DNA from: Bacteroidales bacterium | GTDB taxonomy: Bacteria > Bacteroidota > Bacteroidia > Bacteroidales > UBA10428 | Direction of reading: 5' to 3' | NCBI GenBank assembly: GCA_016926235.1 | Contig: JAFGOZ010000425.1 | Coordinates: 19,637 to 83,636 of the forward strand | DNA length: 64,000 nt | Shown: positions 7,364-16,721 of the stretch, one piece after another | Layout of the letters: each line of letters begins with the position of its first letter | Numbering within the stretch: position 1 is the first letter of the stretch | Made by a program: the position numbers and the translations under genes | Notes under the pieces: generated by a model | What the model was told of the DNA's origin: nothing | Database searches by the model: none | What the model saw: only the letters and a program-made list of their open reading frames with translations

Positions 7364-10288
7364 ATGCTATTACTTAGGTTTATATCTTTAAAAATGAGAT
7401 TGATAATATTATTGAATTTGTCAATATTTTCAATTCATTATGCAATCTCACAAAAGTCCTCATCTGATTTTACGATATACTCTAAAGAAACAAAAGCCCA
7501 AATCGTTTGCCTTTCTGACTACCACCTGCTTTACAAATTAGCTTCCGATTTACTTGCGGAAGATATTGAACAGATAACCGGATATAAACCCAGGGTATAC
7601 TCAAACATGTCTGAAGCCTCAGGGAACATAATCCTTATAGGAAACATTGGTGATGCAGCAATTAAAGATATTGTTGGAGAATCGTCCGAGTTTTATCAAA
7701 AAATTACCGGAAAATTTGAAATCTATGGTTTATATAATGTCCCTCAATATAATGATAAACATAACAATATACTTTTAATATCAGGAAGTGATCACCGGGG
7801 AACAGCCTATGGAGTATTTGATATTTCAGAACGAATAGGCATAAATCCCTGGTACTGGTGGGCCGATGTAACTCCTGAAAAAAAGAAAGATCTGACAATA
7901 TCCATCGATCAGTTTGTATCAAATCCTCCATCTGTTAAATATCGGGGAATATTTTTGAACGATGAAGACTGGGGTTTACAGCCCTGGGCTGCTAAAACAT
8001 TTGAACCTGAAACCGGGGATATTGGTCCAAAAACCTACGCAAAAATCTTTGAATTATTACTCAGGCTAAAAGCCAATATGATCTGGCCTGCCATGCATAG
8101 CTGTACCAAAGCTTTTTTTCACTACCCTGAAAATGTAATGGTTGCCGAAAAATATGGAATTATCATTGGAAGTTCCCATGCAGAGCCTATGCTACGTAAC
8201 AACGTGGATGAGTGGGACAAAAAGACCATGGGTGATTTCAATTATCGTACAAACAAAGAAACAGTAAAAGAATACTGGCAACAACGTGTTGAAGAGAGTA
8301 AAAACATGGAAGCAGCCTATACTATGGGTATGCGCGGCATTCATGATAGCGGGATGGAAGGTTTTGAGGACATGGACGCCCGTGCAAATGCATTGGAAGA
8401 GATCATTACGGATCAAAGGTCAATTTTAGAAACCACTTTACAAAAACCAATATCAGAAATTCCACAGGTTTTTATCCCCTATAAAGAAGTACTGGATATT
8501 TATGACCATGGGATGGACCTTCCCGAAGACATTACAATTATGTGGACCGATGATAATTACGGGTACATACATCGTCTGCCAAATGCTGAGGAAAAAAAGC
8601 GAAGCGGAGGCAGCGGTGTATACTATCATATATCATACTGGGGCCGGCCGCATGATTATCTCTGGTTAAGTTCAACTCATCCTTTGTTGATTTGGGAGGA
8701 AATGACGAAGGCATATCATAACGAAGCAAAACAAATGTGGATTGTAAACGTGGGAGATATAAAGCCTGCCGAAATGAATATGCAGTTATTCTTAAGTATG
8801 GCGTATGATATGGAAAGGTTTCCAACAGGAAACGATGTATGGAAGTATATATTTGCTCAGATAGATGAAATTTTTCCACATAGTAGTGAGGAAATTGCTA
8901 TGATAATAAGAAAGTACTACACCCTGTGTTTTGAACGCAGACCGGAATTTATGGGCTGGAGCCAGGTAGAACACATAACACAGGTGTCAAACACTGCATA
9001 CAATCACTTTTACTACGGAGATGAAGCCCAAAAACGCCTGGATGATTTCCGGGATCTGGAAAGATGGGTTAGAAATGTAGGTCAGGATATCCCATCAGAT
9101 AGAAGAGATGCGTATTTTGAGCTGATTGAATATCCTGTAAAATGTGCGGTATTCATGAATTATAAGTGGCTATATCTTGAGAAAGCTTATCTGTGTGCAA
9201 AGCAGGGCCGTTCCAGTGCAAACTACTGTGCGATGAGAGCAAAAGCGGCCTATGACAGTATTATCCGGTTAACAGATTACTACAACACACAACTGGCAGA
9301 TTGCAAATGGAACCAAATGATGTGCATGGCACCCCGAAACCTTCCGGTGTTCGAAGAACCTATGTGGCCTTCATGGGACATAAAAAACATTGCTGATTTT
9401 GATATTTGTCTGGAAGGATATACTGGAGAAACATACAGAGAAGGCAGCCGGACATGGAAACTTCCAGAATACTACAGGGGAGCCAGCCAAAAATTTTTCA
9501 TTGATCTGTATTTAAAAGGAAATCAACCTGTTGAATGGACAGCAACCACTTCAGATAACTGGATTTCTGTAACTCAAGGAGGTATCCTCTCACCTGAAAC
9601 CGGTTATAAGGATACTCGTTTGTGGGTAGATATTGATTGGGACAAAGTACCTTCCGGAGACAGACATACTGGAAAAATAACATTTTCTGGTAATGGAAAA
9701 AAGCGCGTGGTAACCATCATTGCCAACAATATTCCCAATGATTTCATTGCATCTCATAATTCCTGGTATGAAATAAATGGATATATTTCCATCCCTTCAA
9801 CCTCAACTAGCCGAAAAAGTGGTGATGGATGGCAAGGAATTAATTTTTTAGGATATTCAGATGGATTACTATGTGCAGTATCAGATGAAAATTATTCGAA
9901 GTCAGGGAATCGGCCCTGGGCAGAATATGATATATATACTGTCAGTAAAGGCTCTATTAACGTAAAAATATACTGCCTTCCTACTCACCCTTTAAATAAT
10001 GGTTATGGATTAAAATTAACAGCTAGCTTAGATGAAGGGAAAGAAAAGATATTTGATTTTCAAACTTTTGGAAGAAGCGAACAATGGAAACAAAATGTAT
10101 TAAGTAATACTTACTGCCAACAGGCTGAATTTACCCTTGCTGAAAACGGAGAACATACCCTGAGAATTGAAGCCCTGGATCCCGGAATTTGTATTGACCG
10201 AATCGAGATTGATTTCGGTGGATTGCGGGAGGGATACGGATTGAAAACAAAGACTAGGTTAAAATGGGATAAACCTGATTTTAATTAA
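7364..10288 (+). CDS. Glycosyl hydrolase family 115 (alpha-glucuronidase-like)
   Basis: The 974-residue protein matches GH115 over most of its length. Family landmarks include SDHRGTAYGVFDISERIG, NPWYWWADVTPEKK, YRGIFLNDEDWGLQPW, LLRLKANMIWPAMH and GIIIGSSHAEPMLRNN. GH115 enzymes release glucuronic or 4-O-methylglucuronic acid from xylan or arabinogalactan. A C-terminal beta-sandwich region (about 760-974) would be the carbohydrate-binding end typical of the family. The frame begins at 7364, but the ATG at 7394 gives a more standard signal peptide (MRLIILLNLSIFSIHYAIS). The enzyme should be periplasmic or surface-located. Confidence 0.92.
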   Translation: MLLLRFISLKMRLIILLNLSIFSIHYAISQKSSSDFTIYSKETKAQIVCLSDYHLLYKLASDLLAEDIEQITGYKPRVYSNMSEASGNIILIGNIGDAAIKDIVGESSEFYQKITGKFEIYGLYNVPQYNDKHNNILLISGSDHRGTAYGVFDISERIGINPWYWWADVTPEKKKDLTISIDQFVSNPPSVKYRGIFLNDEDWGLQPWAAKTFEPETGDIGPKTYAKIFELLLRLKANMIWPAMHSCTKAFFHYPENVMVAEKYGIIIGSSHAEPMLRNNVDEWDKKTMGDFNYRTNKETVKEYWQQRVEESKNMEAAYTMGMRGIHDSGMEGFEDMDARANALEEIITDQRSILETTLQKPISEIPQVFIPYKEVLDIYDHGMDLPEDITIMWTDDNYGYIHRLPNAEEKKRSGGSGVYYHISYWGRPHDYLWLSSTHPLLIWEEMTKAYHNEAKQMWIVNVGDIKPAEMNMQLFLSMAYDMERFPTGNDVWKYIFAQIDEIFPHSSEEIAMIIRKYYTLCFERRPEFMGWSQVEHITQVSNTAYNHFYYGDEAQKRLDDFRDLERWVRNVGQDIPSDRRDAYFELIEYPVKCAVFMNYKWLYLEKAYLCAKQGRSSANYCAMRAKAAYDSIIRLTDYYNTQLADCKWNQMMCMAPRNLPVFEEPMWPSWDIKNIADFDICLEGYTGETYREGSRTWKLPEYYRGASQKFFIDLYLKGNQPVEWTATTSDNWISVTQGGILSPETGYKDTRLWVDIDWDKVPSGDRHTGKITFSGNGKKRVVTIIANNIPNDFIASHNSWYEINGYISIPSTSTSRKSGDGWQGINFLGYSDGLLCAVSDENYSKSGNRPWAEYDIYTVSKGSINVKIYCLPTHPLNNGYGLKLTASLDEGKEKIFDFQTFGRSEQWKQNVLSNTYCQQAEFTLAENGEHTLRIEALDPGICIDRIEIDFGGLREGYGLKTKTRLKWDKPDFN

Positions 10289-10627
10289 TCATTAATAAAA
10301 GTGGAAATTTAAATATTGACTGCCATTTTAATGAAGTATATAATTTTCCGGATGCATTAGCTTTTATTAAAAATGGTGACAAATATAGTTTTATTAAATG
10401 TAGCGGAAATTGAATTTGCTGCTATAATTTGACTTGTATATGATTATTTTATAAATTGTAATGAAAATAGGTATCATAGTATCGCTTAAATATTCTAAAA
10501 ATGCCATTTATACTATTTCCTGATAATATTATAAAATTACCCATTCATTCGATTTCTGCCTTTTTTTTTCAATTACTTTAAAAAACAATACTTTTCTATT
10601 TCACAAATTTGTTTAAACCTAAACATT
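10289..10627. other. Intergenic region without recognisable feature
   Basis: This is 339 bases of AT-rich sequence between the GH115 gene and a lipoprotein gene. I find no convincing ORF, hairpin terminator or exact TAnnTTTG box. It must contain the promoter of the downstream lipoprotein gene. Confidence 0.4.
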
Positions 10628-11416
10628 ATGAAAACAAAAAACCTTATTATTCCAATCGTATTTGTTGTATTATTTTTTGTTTACAATAGTTGTAAGAAAA
10701 ACTCTGCTCCTGTGGCCGATTTTAAAGCAGACTCTACTTCTTTTGTTGGAGATACGTTATTGCTTGATGCAACAGCCAGTTCTGATGCTGATAATGATTC
10801 ATTACGATATTATTGGGATGTTATTGAAAAGCCTGAAAATTCAGGCGATGCACTGCAAATATTTAATCCCGGGGTTCCTCTTTTTATTCCCGTTAAAGGA
10901 GGAAATTATACCGTGCAGCTTTATGTCAGTGATGGCAATGCAAACAGTGATACATTGAGTGTTTCAATAAAAGTTATGGATTACTATGGAAAGTGGGCAT
11001 TAGTATCCCGTCAACCATGGCCGGCCAATGCTATTGAAACAAAAGATACGGTAATATACATGGAAGATGGCACCGTAGAATGGTATCAATATTATAAAGT
11101 GGGTAATGCCTTTAAATTTTTATCAAAAAGTAAAGGGAAACAGGAATCACCAGCAGGCTTGATGGAATGGACGGAAATGGTTTTTTCAACCCCGCCAGCT
11201 ATAGCAAATATTAAGATAACAAAATCGAATGATCTCTATGATATAATAAAGACCTCAAATCAAACAGCTAAAGATACATATATAAAAGGTATTTACTACT
11301 TGTCTGATAATGGAAAAACATTAACAATTGCAGTAGATGCAAACAAGGATGGTGATTATGAAGATTTCAATAATGATCCTGCTGATATGGTAACCGTTAT
11401 GGAGCGGGTAAAATAA
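10628..11416 (+). CDS. PKD-domain lipoprotein with lipocalin-like C-terminal domain
   Basis: The protein has 262 residues and a lipoprotein signal peptide ending in VYNSC-KK, with the lipidated Cys at about 22. Residues 27-118 form a PKD/REJ-type domain (PVADFKADSTSFVGDTLLLD, ASSDADNDSLRYYWD, GNYTVQLYVSDG). The C-terminal half (YYGKWALVSRQPWP to the end) looks like a lipocalin-like or similar beta-barrel domain of Bacteroidetes lipoproteins. It probably stands on the outer membrane. No enzymatic motif is visible. A strong terminator follows. Confidence 0.75.
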   Translation: MKTKNLIIPIVFVVLFFVYNSCKKNSAPVADFKADSTSFVGDTLLLDATASSDADNDSLRYYWDVIEKPENSGDALQIFNPGVPLFIPVKGGNYTVQLYVSDGNANSDTLSVSIKVMDYYGKWALVSRQPWPANAIETKDTVIYMEDGTVEWYQYYKVGNAFKFLSKSKGKQESPAGLMEWTEMVFSTPPAIANIKITKSNDLYDIIKTSNQTAKDTYIKGIYYLSDNGKTLTIAVDANKDGDYEDFNNDPADMVTVMERVK

Positions 11417-11448
11417 TTATTGGTTAATCCCTCAATGAGTAAGCATTG

Positions 11449-11488
11449 AATCCTGACAGGTTTGTGAAACCTGTCAGGATTTTTTTTC
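11449..11488 (+). terminator. Strong rho-independent terminator
   Basis: A perfect 15-bp stem (AATCCTGACAGGTTT, loop GTG, AAACCTGTCAGGATT) is followed by a run of eight T. It lies 33 nt after the PKD lipoprotein stop. The stem sequence resembles a palindrome common in intergenic DNA of this phylum. Confidence 0.9.
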
Positions 11489-11551
11489 TTCAATAAACTT
11501 ATCAGGGGTCGAACTCTCTTATGATAAAATTGTTATTGATAAAAAACATCC

Positions 11552-12025
11552 ATGCGCCTCTGGTCCCTTCATCCAAAATACCTCGACACTAAAGGTTTGG
11601 TTGCCCTTTGGCGGGAAGCTTTACTGGCCAAAAATGTGCTGGAAGGTAACACCAAAGGATATAAAAATCATCCACAACTTGAAAGATTTAAAGAATCAGA
11701 TAAAGCAATGGATGCTATTAATCAGTATTTGAGCATTGTATATAATGAAGCAATATTAAGAAACTATAATTTTGATAAGAACAAGATTGACTGGAATTTC
11801 ACTCCTGTGACCTTAACCGTTACTACAGGACAGGTTCATTACGAAGCTCAACACTTACTTAGAAAGTTGAAAGTAAGAGATAAAGTAAGATATTATAATT
11901 TATTGCAGATTAATTCATTTGAATTACATCCAATCTTTAGTATTATAGTAGGAGATATTCAAGATTGGGAGAAAGTTGGTGTAAACCACGATAAAAGTAA
12001 AAAGGAACCTGCTAAAAACCTTTAA
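11552..12025 (+). CDS. Pyrimidine dimer DNA glycosylase / endonuclease V-like protein
   Basis: The protein has 157 residues, with the typical start MRLWSLHPKYLDTKGLVALW followed by REALLAKNVLEG, GYKNHPQLERF and HYEAQHLL. This matches the Pyr_excise family, related to phage T4 DenV, which cuts the glycosyl bond of UV-induced pyrimidine dimers and nicks the backbone. Whether the cellular homologues have the same activity is less certain. It is cytoplasmic and monocistronic, with a convergent hairpin downstream. Confidence 0.8.
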   Translation: MRLWSLHPKYLDTKGLVALWREALLAKNVLEGNTKGYKNHPQLERFKESDKAMDAINQYLSIVYNEAILRNYNFDKNKIDWNFTPVTLTVTTGQVHYEAQHLLRKLKVRDKVRYYNLLQINSFELHPIFSIIVGDIQDWEKVGVNHDKSKKEPAKNL

Positions 12026-12079
12026 GCTGTCATCCTGAACTTGGTTCAGGATAACTTTGGCATGGCTTTTAGCAGGTTC
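12005..12079. terminator. Nested bidirectional hairpin between convergent genes
   Basis: The outer arms GAACCTGCTAAAA (12005-12017) and TTTTAGCAGGTTC (12067-12079) are perfect complements. Inside sits a second palindrome, ATCCTGAAC-TTG-GTTCAGGAT (12032-12052). The right arm encroaches on the region just after the convergent gene's stop. It probably terminates both genes. Confidence 0.7.
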
Positions 12080-12100
12080 TTCATATAAATCTATAATAAA

Positions 12101-12790
12101 TCAATTCTTAATCGAAGCCAGTTCCTCTTTGCCCATCAATTTGCCTTTATTGTAGGATTCACTTTTAACCACACCCGCATTTTTTGAATACCAGGATATG
12201 CTTTGAACGGTTGTTTTTATAAAACCAGCTTTGGTATTAACATCCTGTGAAATTTTATAGCATTTAAATGTGCCGGCAGGGGTAGTAACATCCTCAATAG
12301 CTTCAACTTTGCGATTTGTCACATCAATTCTCATGCTCATATTTACCGGACTTTCCGAGACAATTTTCATTTCTATATACCCATCCTGCAAAGTTTGGCC
12401 AACAGTTGGATTAGATGGTATATCAAGATTCTCGGTATTTACTTCAACATTCGTTCCTTCGTACCCTTCTTTTTGCTGTGGGCTCATCATGGAGTTCATG
12501 TCAATATAAAATGTACCGCCGCTACAAACGTATTTTAGGTCATTTTCACCCTGATTTTTGTCTTTACTGTCTAAAACCGTTTGGTGCACAATAATTTCAA
12601 GTCCATCGGCAGTTTCTTCTTTTGAAACCAATTTTTGAATGGATTTACCGGTAAGTTTTCCTTTCGCATCAAATGAATGCAATTCCACTTCAGAACCTTC
12701 ATTCAGAGGAAAATATGATTCACAATCCTGTGCTTTCAACTGAAGTGAAAGCATTACTACAAGCCCAATAAGTAAATTCTTTTTCATCAT
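12101..12790 (-). CDS. Secreted TapB/DUF3108-like protein
   Basis: The protein has 229 residues and a signal peptide (MMKKNLLIGLVVMLSLQLKA, then Q). The mature part fits the TapB/DUF3108-like beta-rich family: CESYFPLNEGSEVEL at the front, TTPAGTFKCYKI in the middle, and SISWYSKNAGVVKSESYNKG near the end. The ending KGKLMGKEELASI echoes its own KGKLTGKSIQKL near residue 45. The function of the family is not established. It is periplasmic or outer-membrane associated. ATG codons at 12790 and 12787 are both possible starts. Confidence 0.7.
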   Translation of the reverse strand: MMKKNLLIGLVVMLSLQLKAQDCESYFPLNEGSEVELHSFDAKGKLTGKSIQKLVSKEETADGLEIIVHQTVLDSKDKNQGENDLKYVCSGGTFYIDMNSMMSPQQKEGYEGTNVEVNTENLDIPSNPTVGQTLQDGYIEMKIVSESPVNMSMRIDVTNRKVEAIEDVTTPAGTFKCYKISQDVNTKAGFIKTTVQSISWYSKNAGVVKSESYNKGKLMGKEELASIKN

Positions 12791-12817
12791 ATTATAGATT
12801 TAGAGTTAAATTTTGAT

Positions 12818-12825
12818 CAAAGCTA
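12818..12825 (-). promoter_or_regulatory. Candidate -7 element (TAGCTTTG)
   Basis: This matches TAnnTTTG exactly on the minus strand, about 28 nt before the ATG at 12790. No clear TTTG -33 box is seen at the usual distance. Confidence 0.35.
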
Positions 12826-12962
12826 TGAAGAAAACTGATTCTGTGTAGCTGAATTTATGTAAATTTTATGCTAACTGATTACAAATTTCCATTTTGTTGA
12901 TATTTAAATATTTGAAGATAAAAACCCAATTTGAATAATTACTTTATTTGTATATGGTCAAA

Positions 12963-14825
12963 ATGAGAGCCATATTATGGTTATGTTTTATTGTATTCCC
13001 GCTGGCAGGGCAGAATAGAATTGCCCGCCTTGCCTATTCCGTTGCTGATACAACCCAAAGCCAGACAATTCAGGCTGAAGCTGTTTATAACTGGATCATT
13101 AACAATATTGCCTATGATACAAAACAAATTAAAAAAGGGATTCACGAATATACCCCCCAACAAACCTTGAAACGCAAAAAGGCAGTTTGTTACGGGTATT
13201 CAGAACTTTTTTACGAAATGTGCAAGGCCCTTGAAATCGAAGCATATATGATAAACGGATATTGCAAAGGCTTTGGATATATTAACCAGGATCATTTCAC
13301 CCGGTCAAACCATACATGGAACATTATATATGCCGACTTAAAATGGATATATGTTGATGCTACCTGGGGAGCCGGTGGTTTATATTATGATTATAGCTTT
13401 TATGCAAAAATGATGAAAAAACTGGGTTCACAGAGAATCCTGGCAAATAAAATAAAGTTTAAACCAGAACCTACAAATGATTATTTTAATGCTACAGGTG
13501 AAGAAATGATAAAAACACATTTCCCGATTGATTCAAAATGGCAATTTAAGGAGCATCCCGTTACTTACAATCATTTTGTTTTTAATGAAGATGATACACT
13601 GCGATATGTAAATTATAACAGGGAATTGAAAGAGGTTCGCCATCACACCATATCGAATCAGCAATTTAAAGACGCCCTGAACAGTCCCAGGTATAATCCC
13701 TTTAACCGGTTTGATATAGCTCATGCTTACTATAAAATGTCAGGCCAGATAACCATCAATAAAAAAGCATCATTTGACAGCACTATGCTTGAGCCTTTTA
13801 CAAAAAACATGCAATATTGCGACAGCGCCACCAGGTATATCAAAGAGTTTAAAACCGTGAGCCGGGCGATATTCAAAGAAAAAAGCAGAAACCGTAAAAC
13901 CAGTTATAAACTTGGATCCAAAGGAATTGCCGGGTTACGAAAAGTTCCCACCAATAGTAAAGAAGCTTATCATAAGGAATTGAACAAAATTAAGAAAACG
14001 GATCGAGATCTTAAAAAGACTAAACTCACTGCCCAACTCGATATGGAAAAACTTGAAAACAATATCAGTATAGTGGTCGATTCAGTTGAATCGTATGACA
14101 GCCTTACTTATATAAACTATATTCAAAGCCTTGAAGATAGAATAAACAGGGCTGAATCCAGGTTAGATCAATTAACAAAGCTGGAGAACAACCTGCATGC
14201 AACCTGCAATAACATAACTTTTCAAAATGATTCCATTCTATATAATTTGCGAAATGCCATTGAAACACTTGAAAACATAACAAAATCAATACATACGATG
14301 GATGAGCACAACGTTTTTGTGGAATGTGTTAACCTTTATAATTTCTATATGAATTATGATTTTTATGCAAAAGCAAAGAAAGAGGCTAAAAGCCAAATTG
14401 CAGGACAATATAATACAATACAAGGAATATATTCATCTGCTATTGAATCCTATAATGCAGTGATTAATGGATACAATAGTCTGGCAAAACTTACCGGAAA
14501 CAACGAACCTTATACTACAAAAGTAAACGAAATACGAAAAAGAATCTATGATATTCACAGAATTGAGTTACGGACTATTTCAGAAATGAAGTCTCATAAT
14601 GAAAGTTGGGAATCTTTACTGCAAGCACAAAATGATATCATGGAAGGATATGGAAAGAAAGAACTAAATAAAGTGCAGGCCATTTTAGAAAAATACTATA
14701 ATCTGATCATGGCCAGAAGCACAATGAACTATAACCAGGATATGGCATTATACACCGAGATTAGAAATGGTGCATCCCAGAACAAAAAAGCATTACGTTA
14801 TGCAATACGTGAAATAGGCAGGTAA
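12963..14825 (+). CDS. Secreted transglutaminase-like domain protein with long helical C-terminus
   Basis: The protein has 620 residues counted from the ATG at 12963, which opens a signal peptide (MRAILWLCFIVFPLAG, then Q); the frame extends to ATG 12954 and TTG 12948. Residues 35-150 form a transglutaminase-like cysteine protease fold with the full triad: Cys76 in KKAVCYGYSE, His117 in SNHTWN and Asp132 in YVDATWG. From about residue 300 to the end the chain is predominantly helical and charged (for example KIKKTDRDLKKTKL), suggesting long coiled coils. It is probably periplasmic or exported and may cleave or cross-link protein or peptidoglycan; the substrate is unknown. Confidence 0.75.
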   Translation: MRAILWLCFIVFPLAGQNRIARLAYSVADTTQSQTIQAEAVYNWIINNIAYDTKQIKKGIHEYTPQQTLKRKKAVCYGYSELFYEMCKALEIEAYMINGYCKGFGYINQDHFTRSNHTWNIIYADLKWIYVDATWGAGGLYYDYSFYAKMMKKLGSQRILANKIKFKPEPTNDYFNATGEEMIKTHFPIDSKWQFKEHPVTYNHFVFNEDDTLRYVNYNRELKEVRHHTISNQQFKDALNSPRYNPFNRFDIAHAYYKMSGQITINKKASFDSTMLEPFTKNMQYCDSATRYIKEFKTVSRAIFKEKSRNRKTSYKLGSKGIAGLRKVPTNSKEAYHKELNKIKKTDRDLKKTKLTAQLDMEKLENNISIVVDSVESYDSLTYINYIQSLEDRINRAESRLDQLTKLENNLHATCNNITFQNDSILYNLRNAIETLENITKSIHTMDEHNVFVECVNLYNFYMNYDFYAKAKKEAKSQIAGQYNTIQGIYSSAIESYNAVINGYNSLAKLTGNNEPYTTKVNEIRKRIYDIHRIELRTISEMKSHNESWESLLQAQNDIMEGYGKKELNKVQAILEKYYNLIMARSTMNYNQDMALYTEIRNGASQNKKALRYAIREIGR

Positions 14826-14918
14826 GAAGGCGGATATGAGATTTACCAGTAATTGCATTTTTATAATTATCTTTATACATACTATAAGTTTAAAACGCAG
14901 TACCAATAAATTTATATC

Positions 14919-15494
14919 ATGAGAAAATGTATTCCCCTATCAACTGTTATCCTTACAGTCTGCTTTTCACTTCTTATAATCCCATTTAATGCCTGTACAG
15001 ACGATGATGATGAAGATGAGAAAATTGTCTTCAGCGGAATAGTGCTGACAGACGAACAAGGAAATGCCGCCGGCACCTTAGGAGAAGAAGATGGAGACTG
15101 GACCTTTGATGAGGCTTTTAGTAAAAAAGAAAAGGATTTATTTAGCTTAAAATCAATCTCTTTGCTCACTAAAGATGATCCTGTACCCATTTCACAACCC
15201 AATGCAGAAATTAACGCCTATCCTAATCCAACCACCAGCTTTATAACATTAAGTTTCCCATTCCCCGATGAAACAGCTGAAACTTTTAAAATAATCCTGG
15301 TGGATGAAGATTATAATGTATATTTCCGCGGTGAATATTCGGTTCAGGCCGGTGTATATAATTTCATGATCAGTATCAGTGATATTGATGGAATTAAACC
15401 GGATATCATATATCGTTTTTTATATTGTACGGTTGACGACAATAATAATTTCTATACGATGGGTCATGGAGATATTATTCTTATAAAAGAATAA
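14919..15494 (+). CDS. Acidic surface lipoprotein with T9SS C-terminal-domain-like fold
   Basis: The protein has 191 residues and a lipobox ending in PFNAC. The Cys is followed at once by TDDDDEDE, an acidic lipoprotein export signal that sends Bacteroidetes lipoproteins to the cell surface. Residues about 95-190 (INAYPNPTTSFITLSF, then FKIILVDEDYNVYFRGEY) resemble the beta-sandwich of T9SS type A sorting domains, but here the protein is itself lipidated and the usual C-terminal ending is absent. It lies 19 nt upstream of the next lipoprotein gene, so the two are probably one operon. Confidence 0.65.
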   Translation: MRKCIPLSTVILTVCFSLLIIPFNACTDDDDEDEKIVFSGIVLTDEQGNAAGTLGEEDGDWTFDEAFSKKEKDLFSLKSISLLTKDDPVPISQPNAEINAYPNPTTSFITLSFPFPDETAETFKIILVDEDYNVYFRGEYSVQAGVYNFMISISDIDGIKPDIIYRFLYCTVDDNNNFYTMGHGDIILIKE

Positions 15495-15513
15495 ATAAAA
15501 TGAGTACTCATAT

Positions 15514-16638
15514 ATGCAACCGCAACCAAAATATAACTGGCTAAAAGCAATAATATATCTACTTGTAATGATACTACTTTTCATTGCATGTAAAAAAGAC
15601 GATGATGACACCGCCCAATTTCATATTCCTTTAGAAAATCCGCATCTTGGACCACCCGCTGGCAACCCGGATGGCCATTATCCGGTTCCGGCAGAAGCAG
15701 GACCGGAAGATGTCTCAAACCCCGACCATGTAGTAGGTGATGGCACCCCGGAAAGCTGCACCTGTGAAGCTTTTGTTGAAGCCATAGAACAGGGCGGTAC
15801 CATCGTATTCAATTGCGGGCCCGATTCTGTTACCATCCAAATGGATCGAACAGCAAAAATATTCAATGATGCCAATCCCGATATTGTAATTGATGGAGGA
15901 GGGAAAGTAGCGCTTAGCGGAAGAGGCCGGAATCGCATATTATACATGAATACCTGCGATGAAAACCAGCATTGGACTACCCCGCATTGCCAGGACCAGG
16001 ACCATCCCCGTCTAACTTTGCAAAACCTTATTTTTTCAGATGGCAATTCCACTGCTGAAAAGGAATACGATGGCGGAGGAGCTGTATGGGTGCGCGGGGG
16101 CCGGTTGAAAATTGTGAATTGTCGCTTTTTTAATAACGTATGTGCCCATACAGGACCTGATGTAGGAGGTGCTGCAGTACGGGTATTCGATCAATATAAC
16201 GACTTACCCGTGTATGTTGTGAACAGCACATTTGGTGGCGCTGAAGGTTACGGTAACTATGGTTCAAATGGAGGGGGCATAAGCAGTATCGGTGTTTCAT
16301 GGACAATCATTAACTGCCTCTTTTCATACAACCGAGCCATAGGCAATGGCGCCAATCCTGCTCAATCCGGAACTCCCGGAGGTGGCAGCGGTGGTGCTAT
16401 TTATAATGACGGGAATACGATGACATTAAGTGTATTTGGTACACTTATTGAACAAAACGACGTAAATGCCCATGGATCAGCTATTTTCTTTGTTACAAAC
16501 GATCATTCCGGAAATATTGTTATTGACCAGTCGGTGATACGAAACAATATTGGCGGTTCCTTGTACCCGGTTTATCCGGGTATTTCAATGCATAGCGATA
16601 CAAAGATTGAGGTTACGAATTCAACAATTGAAGAATAA
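15514..16638 (+). CDS. Right-handed beta-helix surface lipoprotein
   Basis: The protein has 374 residues and a lipoprotein signal with the lipobox LLFIAC followed by KKDDDD, a strong surface-export signal. After a Pro/Gly-rich linker it has the parallel beta-helix pattern of polymorphic outer-membrane or pectate-lyase-like proteins: TIVFNCGPDSVTI, IVIDGGGKVAL, LTLQNLIFSDGN, LKIVNCRFFNN and WTIINCLFSYN. No polysaccharide lyase catalytic set is obvious, so it may bind glycan or act as an adhesin. It is co-transcribed with the preceding lipoprotein and convergent with the GH35 gene. Confidence 0.7.
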   Translation: MQPQPKYNWLKAIIYLLVMILLFIACKKDDDDTAQFHIPLENPHLGPPAGNPDGHYPVPAEAGPEDVSNPDHVVGDGTPESCTCEAFVEAIEQGGTIVFNCGPDSVTIQMDRTAKIFNDANPDIVIDGGGKVALSGRGRNRILYMNTCDENQHWTTPHCQDQDHPRLTLQNLIFSDGNSTAEKEYDGGGAVWVRGGRLKIVNCRFFNNVCAHTGPDVGGAAVRVFDQYNDLPVYVVNSTFGGAEGYGNYGSNGGGISSIGVSWTIINCLFSYNRAIGNGANPAQSGTPGGGSGGAIYNDGNTMTLSVFGTLIEQNDVNAHGSAIFFVTNDHSGNIVIDQSVIRNNIGGSLYPVYPGISMHSDTKIEVTNSTIEE

Positions 16639-16721
16639 CCTGTACTCAATCCTACGAGGGTTTTAGCTTTACCAATCCAGTTTGCAAATTCGAAAGATAT
16701 TAACCGGCATCCCTTTAAATA

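Noticed and set aside
15678..16052. 124-codon minus-strand frame inside the beta-helix lipoprotein gene
   Set aside because: It is antisense to a gene with a clear lipobox and beta-helix repeats, and has no recognisable protein features.
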